The position numbers and the translations under genes were made by a program. Positions 35,103 through 43,797 of a DNA stretch of 64,000 nt are shown in pieces (within the stretch, counting starts at the first letter, position 1; each line of letters opens with the position of its first letter). The DNA is taken from NCBI RefSeq assembly GCF_028369295.1, contig NZ_JAQMYP010000046.1, positions 19,152 to 83,151 of the forward strand, written 5' to 3'. The DNA is from Streptomyces sp. HD. Its GTDB lineage: Bacteria > Actinomycetota > Actinomycetes > Streptomycetales > Streptomycetaceae. A model generated the notes under the pieces. The model saw only the letters and a program-made list of their open reading frames with translations, had not been told where the DNA came from and did not search any database.

Positions 35103-36347
35103 CTACGCCCGCTCCAGTTCCAGCAGTGCCGCCAGCCACAGGTCCGGGAGTTCGTCGGCGGTGGACAGCGTCTCGTCGTGTACGACCGTGAGGCAGGCGG
35201 TGTCGTGCTGGCTCGTGAGGGTCGTGAGGCAGCGGATGCCGGCCGCCACGTCGGAGAAGACGGCGGCGCTGCGGGACGTGGCCCCCTGGTGGACCAGGGC
35301 GGCACCGAAGTTCACGCTGCTCGCCGGTCCGGCCACGACGTCACCGTTGACCATCCGCATGCCGACGCGGGCGCCGAGGGCCCGTGGGGTGGCCGACAGC
35401 AGCAGGCGTACGGCGTCGCGGCGCCGGGTCGCGCGCAGACGGGTCGTGGCCGCGATGACGCGGGCGAGGGCCGGCCGCGGTGACTGCTCGTCACAGGGCA
35501 GCAGCAGCCGCGCGGTGACCATCCGGTTGCCGGGGGCGCACTCCTCGCCGGGCGTCCGGACCGACATGGGGACCGCGACCGGCAGCGGCGGATGGACGGC
35601 CCCGGTCGCCTTCATGTGCCAGGTGTGGACGGCGTGCGCGAGGGCGGCGAGGAAGATGTCGTTGACGGTGCCGCCGTGGGCTCGGCCGATGGCGCGCAGC
35701 CTGGCCAGCGGGGTGTGGGTCCGGCAGAGCGTGGTGCGGCCGCTGCTCGGCCCGTCGAAGGCCGGCTTCGCGGTGGGCGCGCGGAATCCGCCGACGACGT
35801 CGCCGAGGGCGTCGGCCAGTCCTCGGGCGGTCGGCCAGGAGGGCCGGTTGGCGGCAGGGCCGCCGCCGGGGTGGTCGTCGAGGAGGGCCCGGGTCGTGTG
35901 GGCGGCACCGACTCCGTCCTGGAAGGCGTGCTCGGAGCGGTAGCAGAGGCTGTAGCCGCCCGTCGGTCCGTGGACCAGCCACACGTCCCACGACGGCCGT
36001 TCGTCCGCGCCCATGGGCCGGTTCAGCATCAGCCGCCCGGCCGCCGCCTCGTCGGCGCCCTCGGGCAGCCGCGCCTCGTGCACGTGCTGCTCGACGGCGA
36101 TGCTGTCGACGCGCCGGAGCACCGGGCGGTCCCGTGCGATGCGGTAGCGCAACGCCGGAATGCGGTGGGCGCGTTCGGCCACGCGCGCGCGTACGGCGTC
36201 CAGGGTCGGGGCCGGGCCGTCGAACGCGAACACGAAGACGACCGGCAGCGGTCTGCCGTGCATCGCCAGGTGATAGGCGACGTCCGCGGTGCCCATACGG
36301 AGTGTTGGCGGCAGTGAGCCGTCGGCGCCGAGGGGACGTGGGGGCAT
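35103..36347 (-). CDS. WS/DGAT-like acyltransferase
   Basis: This 414-residue protein is of the wax-ester synthase/diacylglycerol acyltransferase superfamily. The opening PTLRMGTADVAYHLAMHG and the RIPALRYRI block are typical. The HHxxxDG catalytic motif reads EHAFQDG at 139-145: the second His, Asp and Gly remain and the first His is Glu. The second half has the family's FxSNVPGP-like region in degenerate form. It probably transfers an acyl group from CoA or a carrier to an alcohol or amine. The ATG follows CGGAGGTCGCTCC, which argues against extending it into the upstream tandem repeats. Confidence 0.78.
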   Translation of the reverse strand: MPPRPLGADGSLPPTLRMGTADVAYHLAMHGRPLPVVFVFAFDGPAPTLDAVRARVAERAHRIPALRYRIARDRPVLRRVDSIAVEQHVHEARLPEGADEAAAGRLMLNRPMGADERPSWDVWLVHGPTGGYSLCYRSEHAFQDGVGAAHTTRALLDDHPGGGPAANRPSWPTARGLADALGDVVGGFRAPTAKPAFDGPSSGRTTLCRTHTPLARLRAIGRAHGGTVNDIFLAALAHAVHTWHMKATGAVHPPLPVAVPMSVRTPGEECAPGNRMVTARLLLPCDEQSPRPALARVIAATTRLRATRRRDAVRLLLSATPRALGARVGMRMVNGDVVAGPASSVNFGAALVHQGATSRSAAVFSDVAAGIRCLTTLTSQHDTACLTVVHDETLSTADELPDLWLAALLELERA

Positions 36348-36705
36348 GGAGCGACCTCCGTGTGGGTGGGACGTGTTGGCCGGACGTGTCGGTGGGCCTT
36401 GGCGAGGGGAGGCGGGTGGGGCCTGTGGGTGGGGCGTGCGGATGACGCCTGCGGGTGGCGCGTGCGGGTGGGCCTGTGGATGACGCGTGCTGCCGGTGGG
36501 GTGCGTGTCAGCGGAGGCGCCGTGTACGGCGCGCCCGGTGTCAGCAGGTACGCCGCCTTCGGCGCGACCGGTGACAGCAGGTACGCCGCCTTCGGCGCGA
36601 CCGGTGACAGCAGGTACGCCGCCTTCGGCGCGACCGGTGACAGCAGGTACGCCGCCTTCGGCGCGACCGGTGACAGCAGGTACGCCGCCTTCGGCGCCGC
36701 CGGTG
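36348..36705. other. 358-bp gap without a supported gene
   Basis: The half next to the acyltransferase is G/T-rich with degenerate gtgggtggggcgtgcgg-like repeats, and the other half is the 33-bp tandem repeat array. All reading frames are long and open because unit lengths are multiples of three, but composition and codon use do not resemble the neighbouring genes. Confidence 0.6.
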
Positions 36706-36715
36706 TCAACAGGTA
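36546..36715. repeat. 33-bp tandem repeat array, five copies
   Basis: The unit aggtacgccgccttcggcgc gaccggtgacagc repeats every 33 bp from 36546, with four nearly perfect copies and a fifth diverged copy ending at 36710. Each unit contains a small cgcc-ttc-ggcg hairpin. The stop codon of the FAD oxidoreductase lies inside the last copy. Confidence 0.9.
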
Positions 36716-38028
36716 CGCCGCGTGGCCCGGCCCAGCGCGTCCAGGTAGGTCCGCAGCAGGGGTCGGCCGGGTCCGTTGACCGGCATGCGTGGGGCGGCCG
36801 GGCGGTGCCAGGGCAGGGGGTCCCCGGAGTCCGGCTCGTCCAGGAGCGCCGCGGCGACGTGGGCGCCGTGGGCCACGGACATCGCCAGGCCATGGCCGCA
36901 GCAGCCCCCGATGTACCAGACGTCGGGCAGGCCGTGCACAGTGCCGACGACCGGCAGGCCGTCGCCGGTCATGCCGATACGGCCGGACCAGCGGTGGGTG
37001 ACCGGCAGATGGGCCAGCTCGGGATGGAGCGACCGCACCCAGCGGCCCAGCCACGCCCAGGCCCGCTCCCGCACGGCACGCAGCCGAGGTGCACCCAGTC
37101 CGGCGGGGAGGGTGACGGTGCCACCGCCCGCGACCAGCCCCCCGTCGGGGAGCGGCCGGAAGTACGGGGCCATCGGCAGGGCGTCGACGACGGCGTACCC
37201 CTCGTGCCCGCCCAGTGCCTCGTACGCCGCGTCGCTCACGGGCGCGGTGGCGACGGCGTACACCTCCAGCGGCAGGACCGTGCCGACCGGCAACCCCACC
37301 GACTGCGCCGCGGAGTTGACGGCCAGCACCGCCTGCCCGGCCCGGAGCCTGCCGTGCGGGAAGACCAGCTCGGTGCCGGCCCGCTCCCCCGCGCGCACCG
37401 CAAGCAGCGGGCTGTTCCCATAGAACCGCACGCCCTTGGCCGCGCAGGCGCGGGCGAGGGCACAGGTCAGGGTGGCCGGGTCGAGGGTGGCGGCGGTGCG
37501 GTGCAACAGGCCTGAGGTGTACGGCACGCCCACGCGCGCGCGTACCTGGGCGCCGGACAGCTCCGGCACGTCCAGGCCCAGCGCGCGGTAGGCCCGGGAC
37601 TGCCGGTCGAGCGACGCCAGCCCGGCCGGTGCGCGCGTCGCCATGATCTGCCCGCCGGTCCGCAGCCCGCACGGCACGTCGAGCCGCCCGCACAGGTCGA
37701 GGACCGACTGCACCGCCCGTACGCTCGCCAGATGCATCCGGCGTGCGGCCCAGGGCCCATGACGCCGTACGGCGCGGTCGATCGCCGGCCCGGCCCGCGG
37801 GCCCAGCAGACCCGTGCCCCGACCGCTGGCCCCGGCGGCGACGCCCTCGGCGTCGATCACCGCGATGTCCCGGCCGGGGGCGCGTTCGGCCAGGTGGTAG
37901 GCGCAGGCCAGCCCCGCCAGACCGGCCCCGACCACCGCCACGTCCGCCGTGGGCGTGCCGTGCAGCGGGGGCTGTGCGGGCAGCTCCGCGAGCCCCCAGG
38001 CCGGGGTTCCGTACTCCGTCGGCGTCAT
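36706..38028 (-). CDS. DAO/DadA-type FAD-dependent oxidoreductase
   Basis: The protein has 440 residues. The dinucleotide motif VVGAGLAGLACAYHLAE is at 33-49 and HRWSGRIGMTGDGLPVVG is the conserved C-terminal FAD segment of the DAO superfamily (D-amino acid, glycine and sarcosine oxidases). It would oxidise a C-N or N-N bond with O2 or another acceptor. Its start overlaps the flavin reductase stop as ATGA, so the two are coupled. In the azoxy proposal it is the most obvious candidate for oxidising a hydrazine-type intermediate, which is inference. Confidence 0.83.
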   Translation of the reverse strand: MTPTEYGTPAWGLAELPAQPPLHGTPTADVAVVGAGLAGLACAYHLAERAPGRDIAVIDAEGVAAGASGRGTGLLGPRAGPAIDRAVRRHGPWAARRMHLASVRAVQSVLDLCGRLDVPCGLRTGGQIMATRAPAGLASLDRQSRAYRALGLDVPELSGAQVRARVGVPYTSGLLHRTAATLDPATLTCALARACAAKGVRFYGNSPLLAVRAGERAGTELVFPHGRLRAGQAVLAVNSAAQSVGLPVGTVLPLEVYAVATAPVSDAAYEALGGHEGYAVVDALPMAPYFRPLPDGGLVAGGGTVTLPAGLGAPRLRAVRERAWAWLGRWVRSLHPELAHLPVTHRWSGRIGMTGDGLPVVGTVHGLPDVWYIGGCCGHGLAMSVAHGAHVAAALLDEPDSGDPLPWHRPAAPRMPVNGPGRPLLRTYLDALGRATRRTC

Positions 38029-38588
38029 CCGGTGCCCTCCGGCCGGAGTTCGCGCAGCGAGCGGAACCGGCGGTCGTGCCAGAGCAGTGGGCGCCCGCCG
38101 CCGACGTGGACGGCGGCGACCTGTCCGACGACCAGGTGGTGGTCGCCGTAACGGCGTACGTCCGCCACCAGGCACACCGACCAGGCCAGCGCGCCCGCGA
38201 TGACGGGGACGCCGAGGACCTGCCGGTTGTCCGTGCCGGCGAACCGCTGGGCGGCGGGGGTCGTCGGGTTCGCGAAGCGGCCGGCCAGGTCGTGCTGTTC
38301 CTCCCGCAGCAGATGCACCGCGAAGACGCCGTGCGCCCGGACGGCGGCGAGGGTGCGGGAGCCGTCGCGCAGGCAGGCCAGGAGCAGGGGCGGGCGGGCC
38401 GACAGCGAGGTGACGGCAGAGACCGTCATCCCGAGCGGCCCGTCCTCGCCCCGGGCCGTCACGACGCTCACTCCGGCGGTCAGTTTGGCGTAGAGGCCGA
38501 GACAGCGGGCGGCGCCGGGGCCGGGTTCGTCGTGGAGGGGGTCGTCGTACGGGGAGGGGTCAGCCTTGAGCGGTGGCGGCGCACTCAT
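38025..38588 (-). CDS. Flavin reductase (two-component monooxygenase partner)
   Basis: This 187-residue protein is of the HpaC/VlmR-like flavin reductase family. LTAGVSVVTARGEDGPLGMTVSAVTSLSARPPLLLACL is the fold's flavin-binding region, and GRFANP follows. It reduces free FAD or FMN with NAD(P)H for a partner oxygenase; both the acyl-CoA-dehydrogenase-like protein at 41602 and the halogenase-like protein at 29319 need such a supply. Its start lies 29 bp inside the preceding SRPBCC gene. Confidence 0.88.
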   Translation of the reverse strand: MSAPPPLKADPSPYDDPLHDEPGPGAARCLGLYAKLTAGVSVVTARGEDGPLGMTVSAVTSLSARPPLLLACLRDGSRTLAAVRAHGVFAVHLLREEQHDLAGRFANPTTPAAQRFAGTDNRQVLGVPVIAGALAWSVCLVADVRRYGDHHLVVGQVAAVHVGGGRPLLWHDRRFRSLRELRPEGTG

Positions 38589-39024
38589 CGATCACCTCCG
38601 CGCCCACCAGTCCCGCCAGGATGCGGGCGATGTTGGTCCGCAGCGTGGACTCGGCCACGGGGTCGAGGATCTCCGCGAGGGTCGGGATGCCGAGGTCGAA
38701 GGAGGCGGTGAACACCACCAACGTGCCGCCGTCGCGCGGCTCGCACCGCCAACTGCCCTCGAAGGTCTGGAAGTCGCCGCTGAGCTGCTCGAAGGTGAGG
38801 GAGAGCGTGTCCGGCGCGAACGTGTCGCGTTCCCGCCAGCGCATCAGCCCGCCGCGGAAGGAGACGGTCCAGTCGGACACCACCGAGCCGTCGGGCAGCG
38901 CGTCCACGCGCACGTCGCGCACGGTGTCGGTGAGTTCGGGATAGCGGCGGAAGTCGGTGATGCGGTGGTAGACGGCGGCCGGTTCCGAGCCGTCGGCGAT
39001 GGCGTGCAGGACCACATGACGCAT
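38560..39024 (-). CDS. SRPBCC/polyketide-cyclase-like protein
   Basis: The protein has 154 residues. HVVLHAIADGSEPAAVYHRITDFRRYPELTDTVRDVRV is the start of the aromatase/cyclase-like helix-grip fold, and the C-terminal helix (PVAESTLRTNIARILAGLV) closes the ligand cavity. No polyketide synthase is present, so it more probably binds a small or lipid intermediate. It is embedded in the leftward operon and overlaps the flavin reductase. Confidence 0.8.
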   Translation of the reverse strand: MRHVVLHAIADGSEPAAVYHRITDFRRYPELTDTVRDVRVDALPDGSVVSDWTVSFRGGLMRWRERDTFAPDTLSLTFEQLSGDFQTFEGSWRCEPRDGGTLVVFTASFDLGIPTLAEILDPVAESTLRTNIARILAGLVGAEVIDECAATAQG

Positions 39025-39062
39025 GGGGGGTTCGGTTCCTTTCCGGGAAGGGGGCTCCCTGA

Positions 39063-40421
39063 TCAACCGGCCATACGGGCAGCCGTGGTGTGCAGAGCCT
39101 CGGCGAGGGTGGTGAAGAACAGGTCGAGCGCGTCGTCCGCCACCACGGCGGGCGGGGTCAGGCGCAGCACGCGGGTGGAATTGAGGGAGTGGTTGACGAG
39201 GACGCCCCGCGCGACGAGTTCCAGCAGGAGCTCGCCGACCGCCCGTTCCTCGATGAACTCGATCCCGATCAGCAGCCCGCGCCCGCGTACGTCCTGGACG
39301 AGGAGCTCCCGGTACGGCGCACAGGTGTCCCGTACCCCGGCGAGGATGCGCGCCCCGAGTGCCGCCGCGCGGGCCACCGTGTCCTCGCGCTCCATGGTCT
39401 CGACGGCGGCGAGGGCCGCGGCGCAGGCGATCGGGGAGGCGCCGAAGGTGGAGGTGTGCAGATAGGGGTCCCGGCTGAAGGGGGCGTACGCCTCGGCGGT
39501 GGCGACCATCGCGGCGACCGGTACGACACCGCCGCTCAGTCCCTTGCCGACCAGCAGCATGTCCGGGCGGACGCCCTCCGCGTCCACGCCCCACCAGGTG
39601 CCCAGCCGGCCCATCCCGGTCTGGATCTCGTCCACGACGAGCAGCGCCCCGAACTCCCGGCAGAGCGCGGCGACTTCGGTGAGGTAACCGGGTTCCGGGA
39701 TATGCACGCCGCCCTCGCCCTGCACCGGCTCGACGATGACGCAGGCCCGGTCGCGGCGGGCGGCCAGCGCCTGCTTCAGCTCGCCGGCGTCCCCGTAGGC
39801 GACCTGGGTGGTGTCGGGCAGCAGCGGCTGGAACGGCGTCTGGTAGGTGGCGTTGGCGGTGACGCTGAGGGCGCCGAGCGTCTTGCCGTGGAAGCCCTTG
39901 CGGGTGGTGACGATGGCGTTGCGGCCGTGCGCGCGGGCCAGCTTGAGCGCGGCTTCCGTGGCCTCCGCACCGGAGTTGACGAAGTGGACGTAGTCCATGC
40001 CGGGCGGCGTGTGGGCGGCCAGCGCCTCGGCGGCGCGGGCGGCGACGGGTTCGAGGAAGACCCGGCTGGCCAGCGGGTGGGCGTCGATCTGGCGGTGCAC
40101 GGCCTCGACGACGGCCGGGTGCCGGTGGCCGAGGATGAAGACGCCGTAGCCGCCGAAGTCGAGGACGCTGCGGCCGTCGTCGGTGTGGATCCAGGGGCCT
40201 TCGGACCGCACCTCGGACATGCCGCCGAGCACCCGGCCCATGACGGCCCGCCCGGAGCCGATGTGGCGCAGGTACAGGTCGAGGACGTCGTCCTGGTCGG
40301 TGGGGGCGGCCACGTCGGTGCGGTCGATGACCGGGTCGTCGGTGGAGTGTGTCGGTACGGCCGTCGTCGCCGTCCCGGCCTGCTGTGCGGGTACGGCGGT
40401 CGTGTCCGGGGACGTCGTCAT
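39063..40421 (-). CDS. Class III PLP-dependent aminotransferase
   Basis: The protein has 452 residues. The PLP Lys is in LLVGKGLSGG (Lys293), with the Asp of VVDEIQTGMGR (Asp264) and NSGAEATEAALKLAR as the phosphate site. This family aminates terminal aldehydes and ketones (ornithine, putrescine or omega-amino type). About 45 N-terminal residues are low-complexity Thr/Ala/Pro. Its start overlaps the acyl reductase stop as ATGA. Coupling to a reductase that yields an aldehyde suggests synthesis of a fatty amine. Confidence 0.9.
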   Translation of the reverse strand: MTTSPDTTAVPAQQAGTATTAVPTHSTDDPVIDRTDVAAPTDQDDVLDLYLRHIGSGRAVMGRVLGGMSEVRSEGPWIHTDDGRSVLDFGGYGVFILGHRHPAVVEAVHRQIDAHPLASRVFLEPVAARAAEALAAHTPPGMDYVHFVNSGAEATEAALKLARAHGRNAIVTTRKGFHGKTLGALSVTANATYQTPFQPLLPDTTQVAYGDAGELKQALAARRDRACVIVEPVQGEGGVHIPEPGYLTEVAALCREFGALLVVDEIQTGMGRLGTWWGVDAEGVRPDMLLVGKGLSGGVVPVAAMVATAEAYAPFSRDPYLHTSTFGASPIACAAALAAVETMEREDTVARAAALGARILAGVRDTCAPYRELLVQDVRGRGLLIGIEFIEERAVGELLLELVARGVLVNHSLNSTRVLRLTPPAVVADDALDLFFTTLAEALHTTAARMAG

Positions 40422-41545
40422 GAGGCCACCTCGGTCGGGGTCGCGACAGTGCGTGCGGCACGGTGTCGGGTGAGGAGGGCGGGGCGCTCGTCGGCCCAGC
40501 TCTCCAGGTTGCGGACGAGCGCGGCGCGGATGTCGGTGTGGCTGGGGCGGGTGCCGCAGTGGGGCTGCCCGAGCGAGCTGTCGAAGGGGAGTTCGCGCTG
40601 GAAGACCAGCAGGAGCTCGGCGTAGTGCTGGAACCGCTTGCGCGTGGATGCGGGCAGTGCGGTGCCCTCCAGCATGGGCAGCAGCAGCCGGTGCACCGCC
40701 TCGACGGGGATGAGCCGGGGCCGGTGCGGTGCGGGCAGCCCGCGGAGTACGGCGAACTCCGCGCAGGTGTCGGCGATCTCACGCAGCCGGGGCGCCTCCT
40801 TGCCGGCGGTGAGCCAGAACTCGCCACTGCTCACCCCGCCGCGGACGAGGTCGCCGACGGCCCGGGTGACGTAGTCCTGCGGGACCATGTCGACGCGGGC
40901 CTCGGGCGCGCCCGGCAGCACCGGCACCTGTCCGAGGACCATCGAGCCGAGGGTCTTGGTCAGGCCCTGCTGGCCGGCGATCCGGCCGGTCGTGGAGTCG
41001 CCCATCACGACGGAGGGGCGGACGATGGCGCCGGGCAGGTCGGCGTCGCGGACGAGTTGTTCGGCCCTGGTCTTGGAGGCGAGGTAGGCGGCGGCCCCGG
41101 GGAAGCGCCGCGCGTCCTCCTCGCTCGGGACGCTGGCCACGAACGCGGTGCTCACCAGGTACAGGGACGCGTCGGCGCGGGCGGCCAGGTCGAGCACGGC
41201 CTCGGTGCCGAGGATGTTCGTCCGCTCGATGTCGGCGGGCGGCATCCGCCAGTTGGTCTCGGCGGCGGAGTGCAGGACGACGTCCACTTCGAGGGCGAGT
41301 TCGTGCCAGGCGAGCGGGGTCAGGCCGAGCCGGGGGGCGAGGAGGTCGCCGGGCAGTTCGCGTACGCGTGCGTCGCCCAACGGGCGGTTGCGGCGCAGGC
41401 AGAGCAGGTCGAAGTCGGCGGACAGCTCGTCGATCAGGGCCCGTCCGAGGACGCCGCTCCCTCCGGTGAGCAGCAGGGTCGGACGGTCGCGGACGCTGGT
41501 CCTCGGTGCGGGCAGGGCGGTGGGACGCGGGAGGTCGTGCGGCAT
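40418..41545 (-). CDS. Extended SDR / fatty acyl (thioester) reductase
   Basis: The protein has 375 residues. The NAD(P) motif LLTGGSGVLG is at about 25-34, AYLASKTRAEQL provides the catalytic Tyr-x-x-x-Lys, and RPSVVMGDSTTG and VDMVPQDYV are typical of the NAD_binding_4 (fatty acyl-CoA reductase/thioester reductase) group. It should reduce an acyl-CoA or acyl-ACP to the aldehyde (or alcohol). Translational coupling to the aminotransferase gives the logical pair acyl thioester to aldehyde to amine. Confidence 0.87.
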   Translation of the reverse strand: MPHDLPRPTALPAPRTSVRDRPTLLLTGGSGVLGRALIDELSADFDLLCLRRNRPLGDARVRELPGDLLAPRLGLTPLAWHELALEVDVVLHSAAETNWRMPPADIERTNILGTEAVLDLAARADASLYLVSTAFVASVPSEEDARRFPGAAAYLASKTRAEQLVRDADLPGAIVRPSVVMGDSTTGRIAGQQGLTKTLGSMVLGQVPVLPGAPEARVDMVPQDYVTRAVGDLVRGGVSSGEFWLTAGKEAPRLREIADTCAEFAVLRGLPAPHRPRLIPVEAVHRLLLPMLEGTALPASTRKRFQHYAELLLVFQRELPFDSSLGQPHCGTRPSHTDIRAALVRNLESWADERPALLTRHRAARTVATPTEVAS

Positions 41546-41601
41546 GGGTGTGCTCCCCCAACGGGTCTCGGCCGGCACTGGGCGGTGGGTGGGGACGCCG
41601 G

Positions 41602-42735
41602 TCAGGCGATGGCGAGCGGCCGGTCGGCCAGGTAGTCGGCGAAGGGGCCGGTCATCCTGGCCCGGGACGGCGGGTGCAGGGACAGTCCGTTGGCGCAGGC
41701 GGCCAGGTGGCCGACCTCGTCGGACGTCATGAAGCTGAGCCCGCCGAGCAGTTCGACCGCGCGGGGGACGACCCGGGCGATGACGTCCTGGACGCCGTAG
41801 CGGACGTACAGCGCCTGGGCGAGCGCGGACTCGCCCAGGTCGCCGTCGTCGACGCGGCGGGCGATGCCCTCGGCGGCGGCCATGGCGGCCTCGGTCTCGA
41901 CGAAGAGCCGCACCCGCTCGTGCTCGGGGATCCGGTCGTTGAGCAGCACCCGTTCGACCAGGGCGGAGGCGGCGCCGAGGTAGCTGCCGGTCATCAACAG
42001 CTGGAACCAGACCAGCCCGGCCGTCTGGAGCTCGTCGATCCCCCCTTGCGGGGTGGCGGCGGTACGCAGCAGCAGTTCCGGCGGTACGACGACGTCGGTG
42101 AGCGTGACCTGGTCGCTCTGCGCGCCGGCCAGGAAGGAACTGGACCAGAAGCCGCTGACGCTGATGCCCTCGCTCTCGGCGGGCACCAGCGCGACCGCGA
42201 GTTCGTCCCCCGGTCCGTCCTCGCGGGGCACCAGGACGCTGGCGGTCAGCACGTCCATGGAACGGGCCAGGCTGCACGGGCGTTTGACGCCGCTGATGCG
42301 TACGCCGTCCTCAGTGACCTTGGCGGTCATCGTCGGCTCCAGGATGCCGGCGCCGCGGCGTCCCTCGGCGAAGCCGGAGGCGATGATGCGGTTGCTCGAC
42401 GCCACACCTTCGATCAGCAGCCACTCCAGTCCGTCGCCCCGGTCGCCCAGACCGACGAGCGTGGCCATCGAGAAGTGGTGCATGGTGGTCGCCACGGCCA
42501 GTGACGGCGAGCGGCTGCCGATGGCCCGCTGCACCCGCAGCGCGTCCAACGCCGTCGCTCCCCGGCCCTGATGGTCCTCCGGCACCAGCAGCCCCGGCCC
42601 GCCGCTGTCCCGGAAGAGCCCGATGCCGGGGCTCTCCGCCCGCTCCAGCTCCATGAGCGGCGTCTCACGCAGGGCAGGGTCCAGGTCCGGCAACAGCTTG
42701 GCCAGGGTGGTGCGTTCACGGTCGAGGAATCTCAT
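41602..42735 (-). CDS. Acyl-CoA dehydrogenase-like flavoprotein, probable amine N-hydroxylase
   Basis: This 377-residue protein has the acyl-CoA dehydrogenase fold: N-terminal helices, a beta domain (about 115-215) and a C-terminal helical domain including AVELLGGLSFM. The YEGT-type segment with the catalytic Glu of true dehydrogenases is not present at the C-terminus. Flavin-dependent N-hydroxylases such as the isobutylamine N-hydroxylase of valanimycin synthesis belong to this superfamily and use a separate flavin reductase, which this operon encodes. N-hydroxylation of the fatty amine is therefore proposed. Confidence 0.78.
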   Translation of the reverse strand: MRFLDRERTTLAKLLPDLDPALRETPLMELERAESPGIGLFRDSGGPGLLVPEDHQGRGATALDALRVQRAIGSRSPSLAVATTMHHFSMATLVGLGDRGDGLEWLLIEGVASSNRIIASGFAEGRRGAGILEPTMTAKVTEDGVRISGVKRPCSLARSMDVLTASVLVPREDGPGDELAVALVPAESEGISVSGFWSSSFLAGAQSDQVTLTDVVVPPELLLRTAATPQGGIDELQTAGLVWFQLLMTGSYLGAASALVERVLLNDRIPEHERVRLFVETEAAMAAAEGIARRVDDGDLGESALAQALYVRYGVQDVIARVVPRAVELLGGLSFMTSDEVGHLAACANGLSLHPPSRARMTGPFADYLADRPLAIA

Positions 42736-42834
42736 GCCGGTGCGGTCCTCCGAGTGGGGGGTCGGTTTCGGGCATACGGCGGCGCGGGGCGGCGACCTCG
42801 CGGAGCGGTCGTACGGCAGCGCGCGCCGGTGGGG

Positions 42835-43797
42835 TCAGACGGCGTTGGTGGCGCGCAGCAGCTGCCATACGGCGGGTATCCGCGGCCTGCCAAGGAAGGC
42901 GATGTACTCCGGCAGGACCGCGTGCGGGGCCCACTTCTCCTTGTATTCGAGCTGGGAGACCGCGGGGTAGATCGCCTTGCCGCGTTCGGCCAGGAGGCGG
43001 GCGAACCGGGCGAACATCCGGCTGTGACCGTCGACTTCGTGTTCCTCGTCGAGCCCGGTGAACGGGGTGAAGCCGAAGTGCAGCCAGGCGGCGCCGTCGG
43101 CGACGAGCTGTTCCATGACGGTGGCGTTGAGCGCCTCCATCACACCGGGCGGCGCGTCGGGCCTGCGCCGGCTGAGATCGTGCAGCCAGCCGGGGCGGCT
43201 GCCGTAGACGGGCGAGTAGTTGATGTAGCCGACCGCCGCGCCGTCGATGCGCCCGACGAAGAGCCGGCGGTGCCGTTGCAGCGGCCCGGTCCGCTGGCCG
43301 ACGAGGAACTGCAGTTCCTTGACGTGCCGCCCCTTCTCCCGCAGCCAGGGCTCGTCCACCCGGTCCAACTCCGCGCAGTCGTCGTCGTGTTGGACCTCGG
43401 CGACCTCCAGGCCCGCGCGCCGGGCCCGCGAGATCTTGTTCCGCAGCCGTACGAACCGTGAGCCGCGCAGCGTGAAACGGGCCAGGTCGACGGCGTACGA
43501 CGCGCCGATCTGGTTGACCGTGAAGCCGTGGCCGGCGTACAGCTCGGCGTCCTCGCGCTGCAGTTGCACCGCGAGCAGGCGGCGTCCGGCGTGTGCGACG
43601 AACGAGTCCAGCAACTGGGCCCGGTGTTCCGGCGCGGTGAACGGACCGCCGAATTGCAGGACATGGCGGCCGGAGCGGCGATAGGCACAAATGCCGTCGA
43701 GTCGTTCGTCGCGGAAGTACTCGTTCCCGCTGTTCAGGGCGAGAAATGAACTGGGGTTGTCGCTGTGTTCGGTGAGGGTGTCAAGCACGGACGGCAT
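42835..43797 (-). CDS. DUF2156 protein, probable aminoacyl-tRNA-dependent transferase (VlmA-like)
   Basis: This 320-residue soluble protein resembles the C-terminal catalytic domain of MprF-type aminoacyl-phosphatidylglycerol synthases (two GNAT-like folds). RLRNKISRARRAGLEVAEV is the tRNA-binding basic helix region, and GYINYSPVYG and FGFTPF are in the catalytic half. In valanimycin synthesis a seryl-tRNA-dependent transferase (VlmA) esterifies the alkylhydroxylamine; as I recall it belongs to this group. No membrane flippase domain is attached. GGAGGAGG lies 6 bp before the ATG. Its first 17 bp overlap the upstream membrane-protein gene. Confidence 0.78.
   Translation of the reverse strand: MPSVLDTLTEHSDNPSSFLALNSGNEYFRDERLDGICAYRRSGRHVLQFGGPFTAPEHRAQLLDSFVAHAGRRLLAVQLQREDAELYAGHGFTVNQIGASYAVDLARFTLRGSRFVRLRNKISRARRAGLEVAEVQHDDDCAELDRVDEPWLREKGRHVKELQFLVGQRTGPLQRHRRLFVGRIDGAAVGYINYSPVYGSRPGWLHDLSRRRPDAPPGVMEALNATVMEQLVADGAAWLHFGFTPFTGLDEEHEVDGHSRMFARFARLLAERGKAIYPAVSQLEYKEKWAPHAVLPEYIAFLGRPRIPAVWQLLRATNAV

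Noticed and set aside
36546..36715. CRISPR-like interpretation of the repeat array
   Set aside because: Units are directly adjacent with no unique spacers and no cas genes are nearby.
36348..36893. N-terminal extension of the acyltransferase through the tandem repeats
   Set aside because: The frame is open only because the unit is 33 bp; a strong ribosome site precedes the internal ATG at 36347, and the extension would overlap the FAD oxidase gene.
39063..42735. Ordinary fatty-acid degradation operon (dehydrogenase, reductase, aminotransferase)
   Set aside because: There is no enoyl-CoA hydratase, thiolase or acyl-CoA ligase, and the dehydrogenase-like protein lacks the family's catalytic Glu segment.
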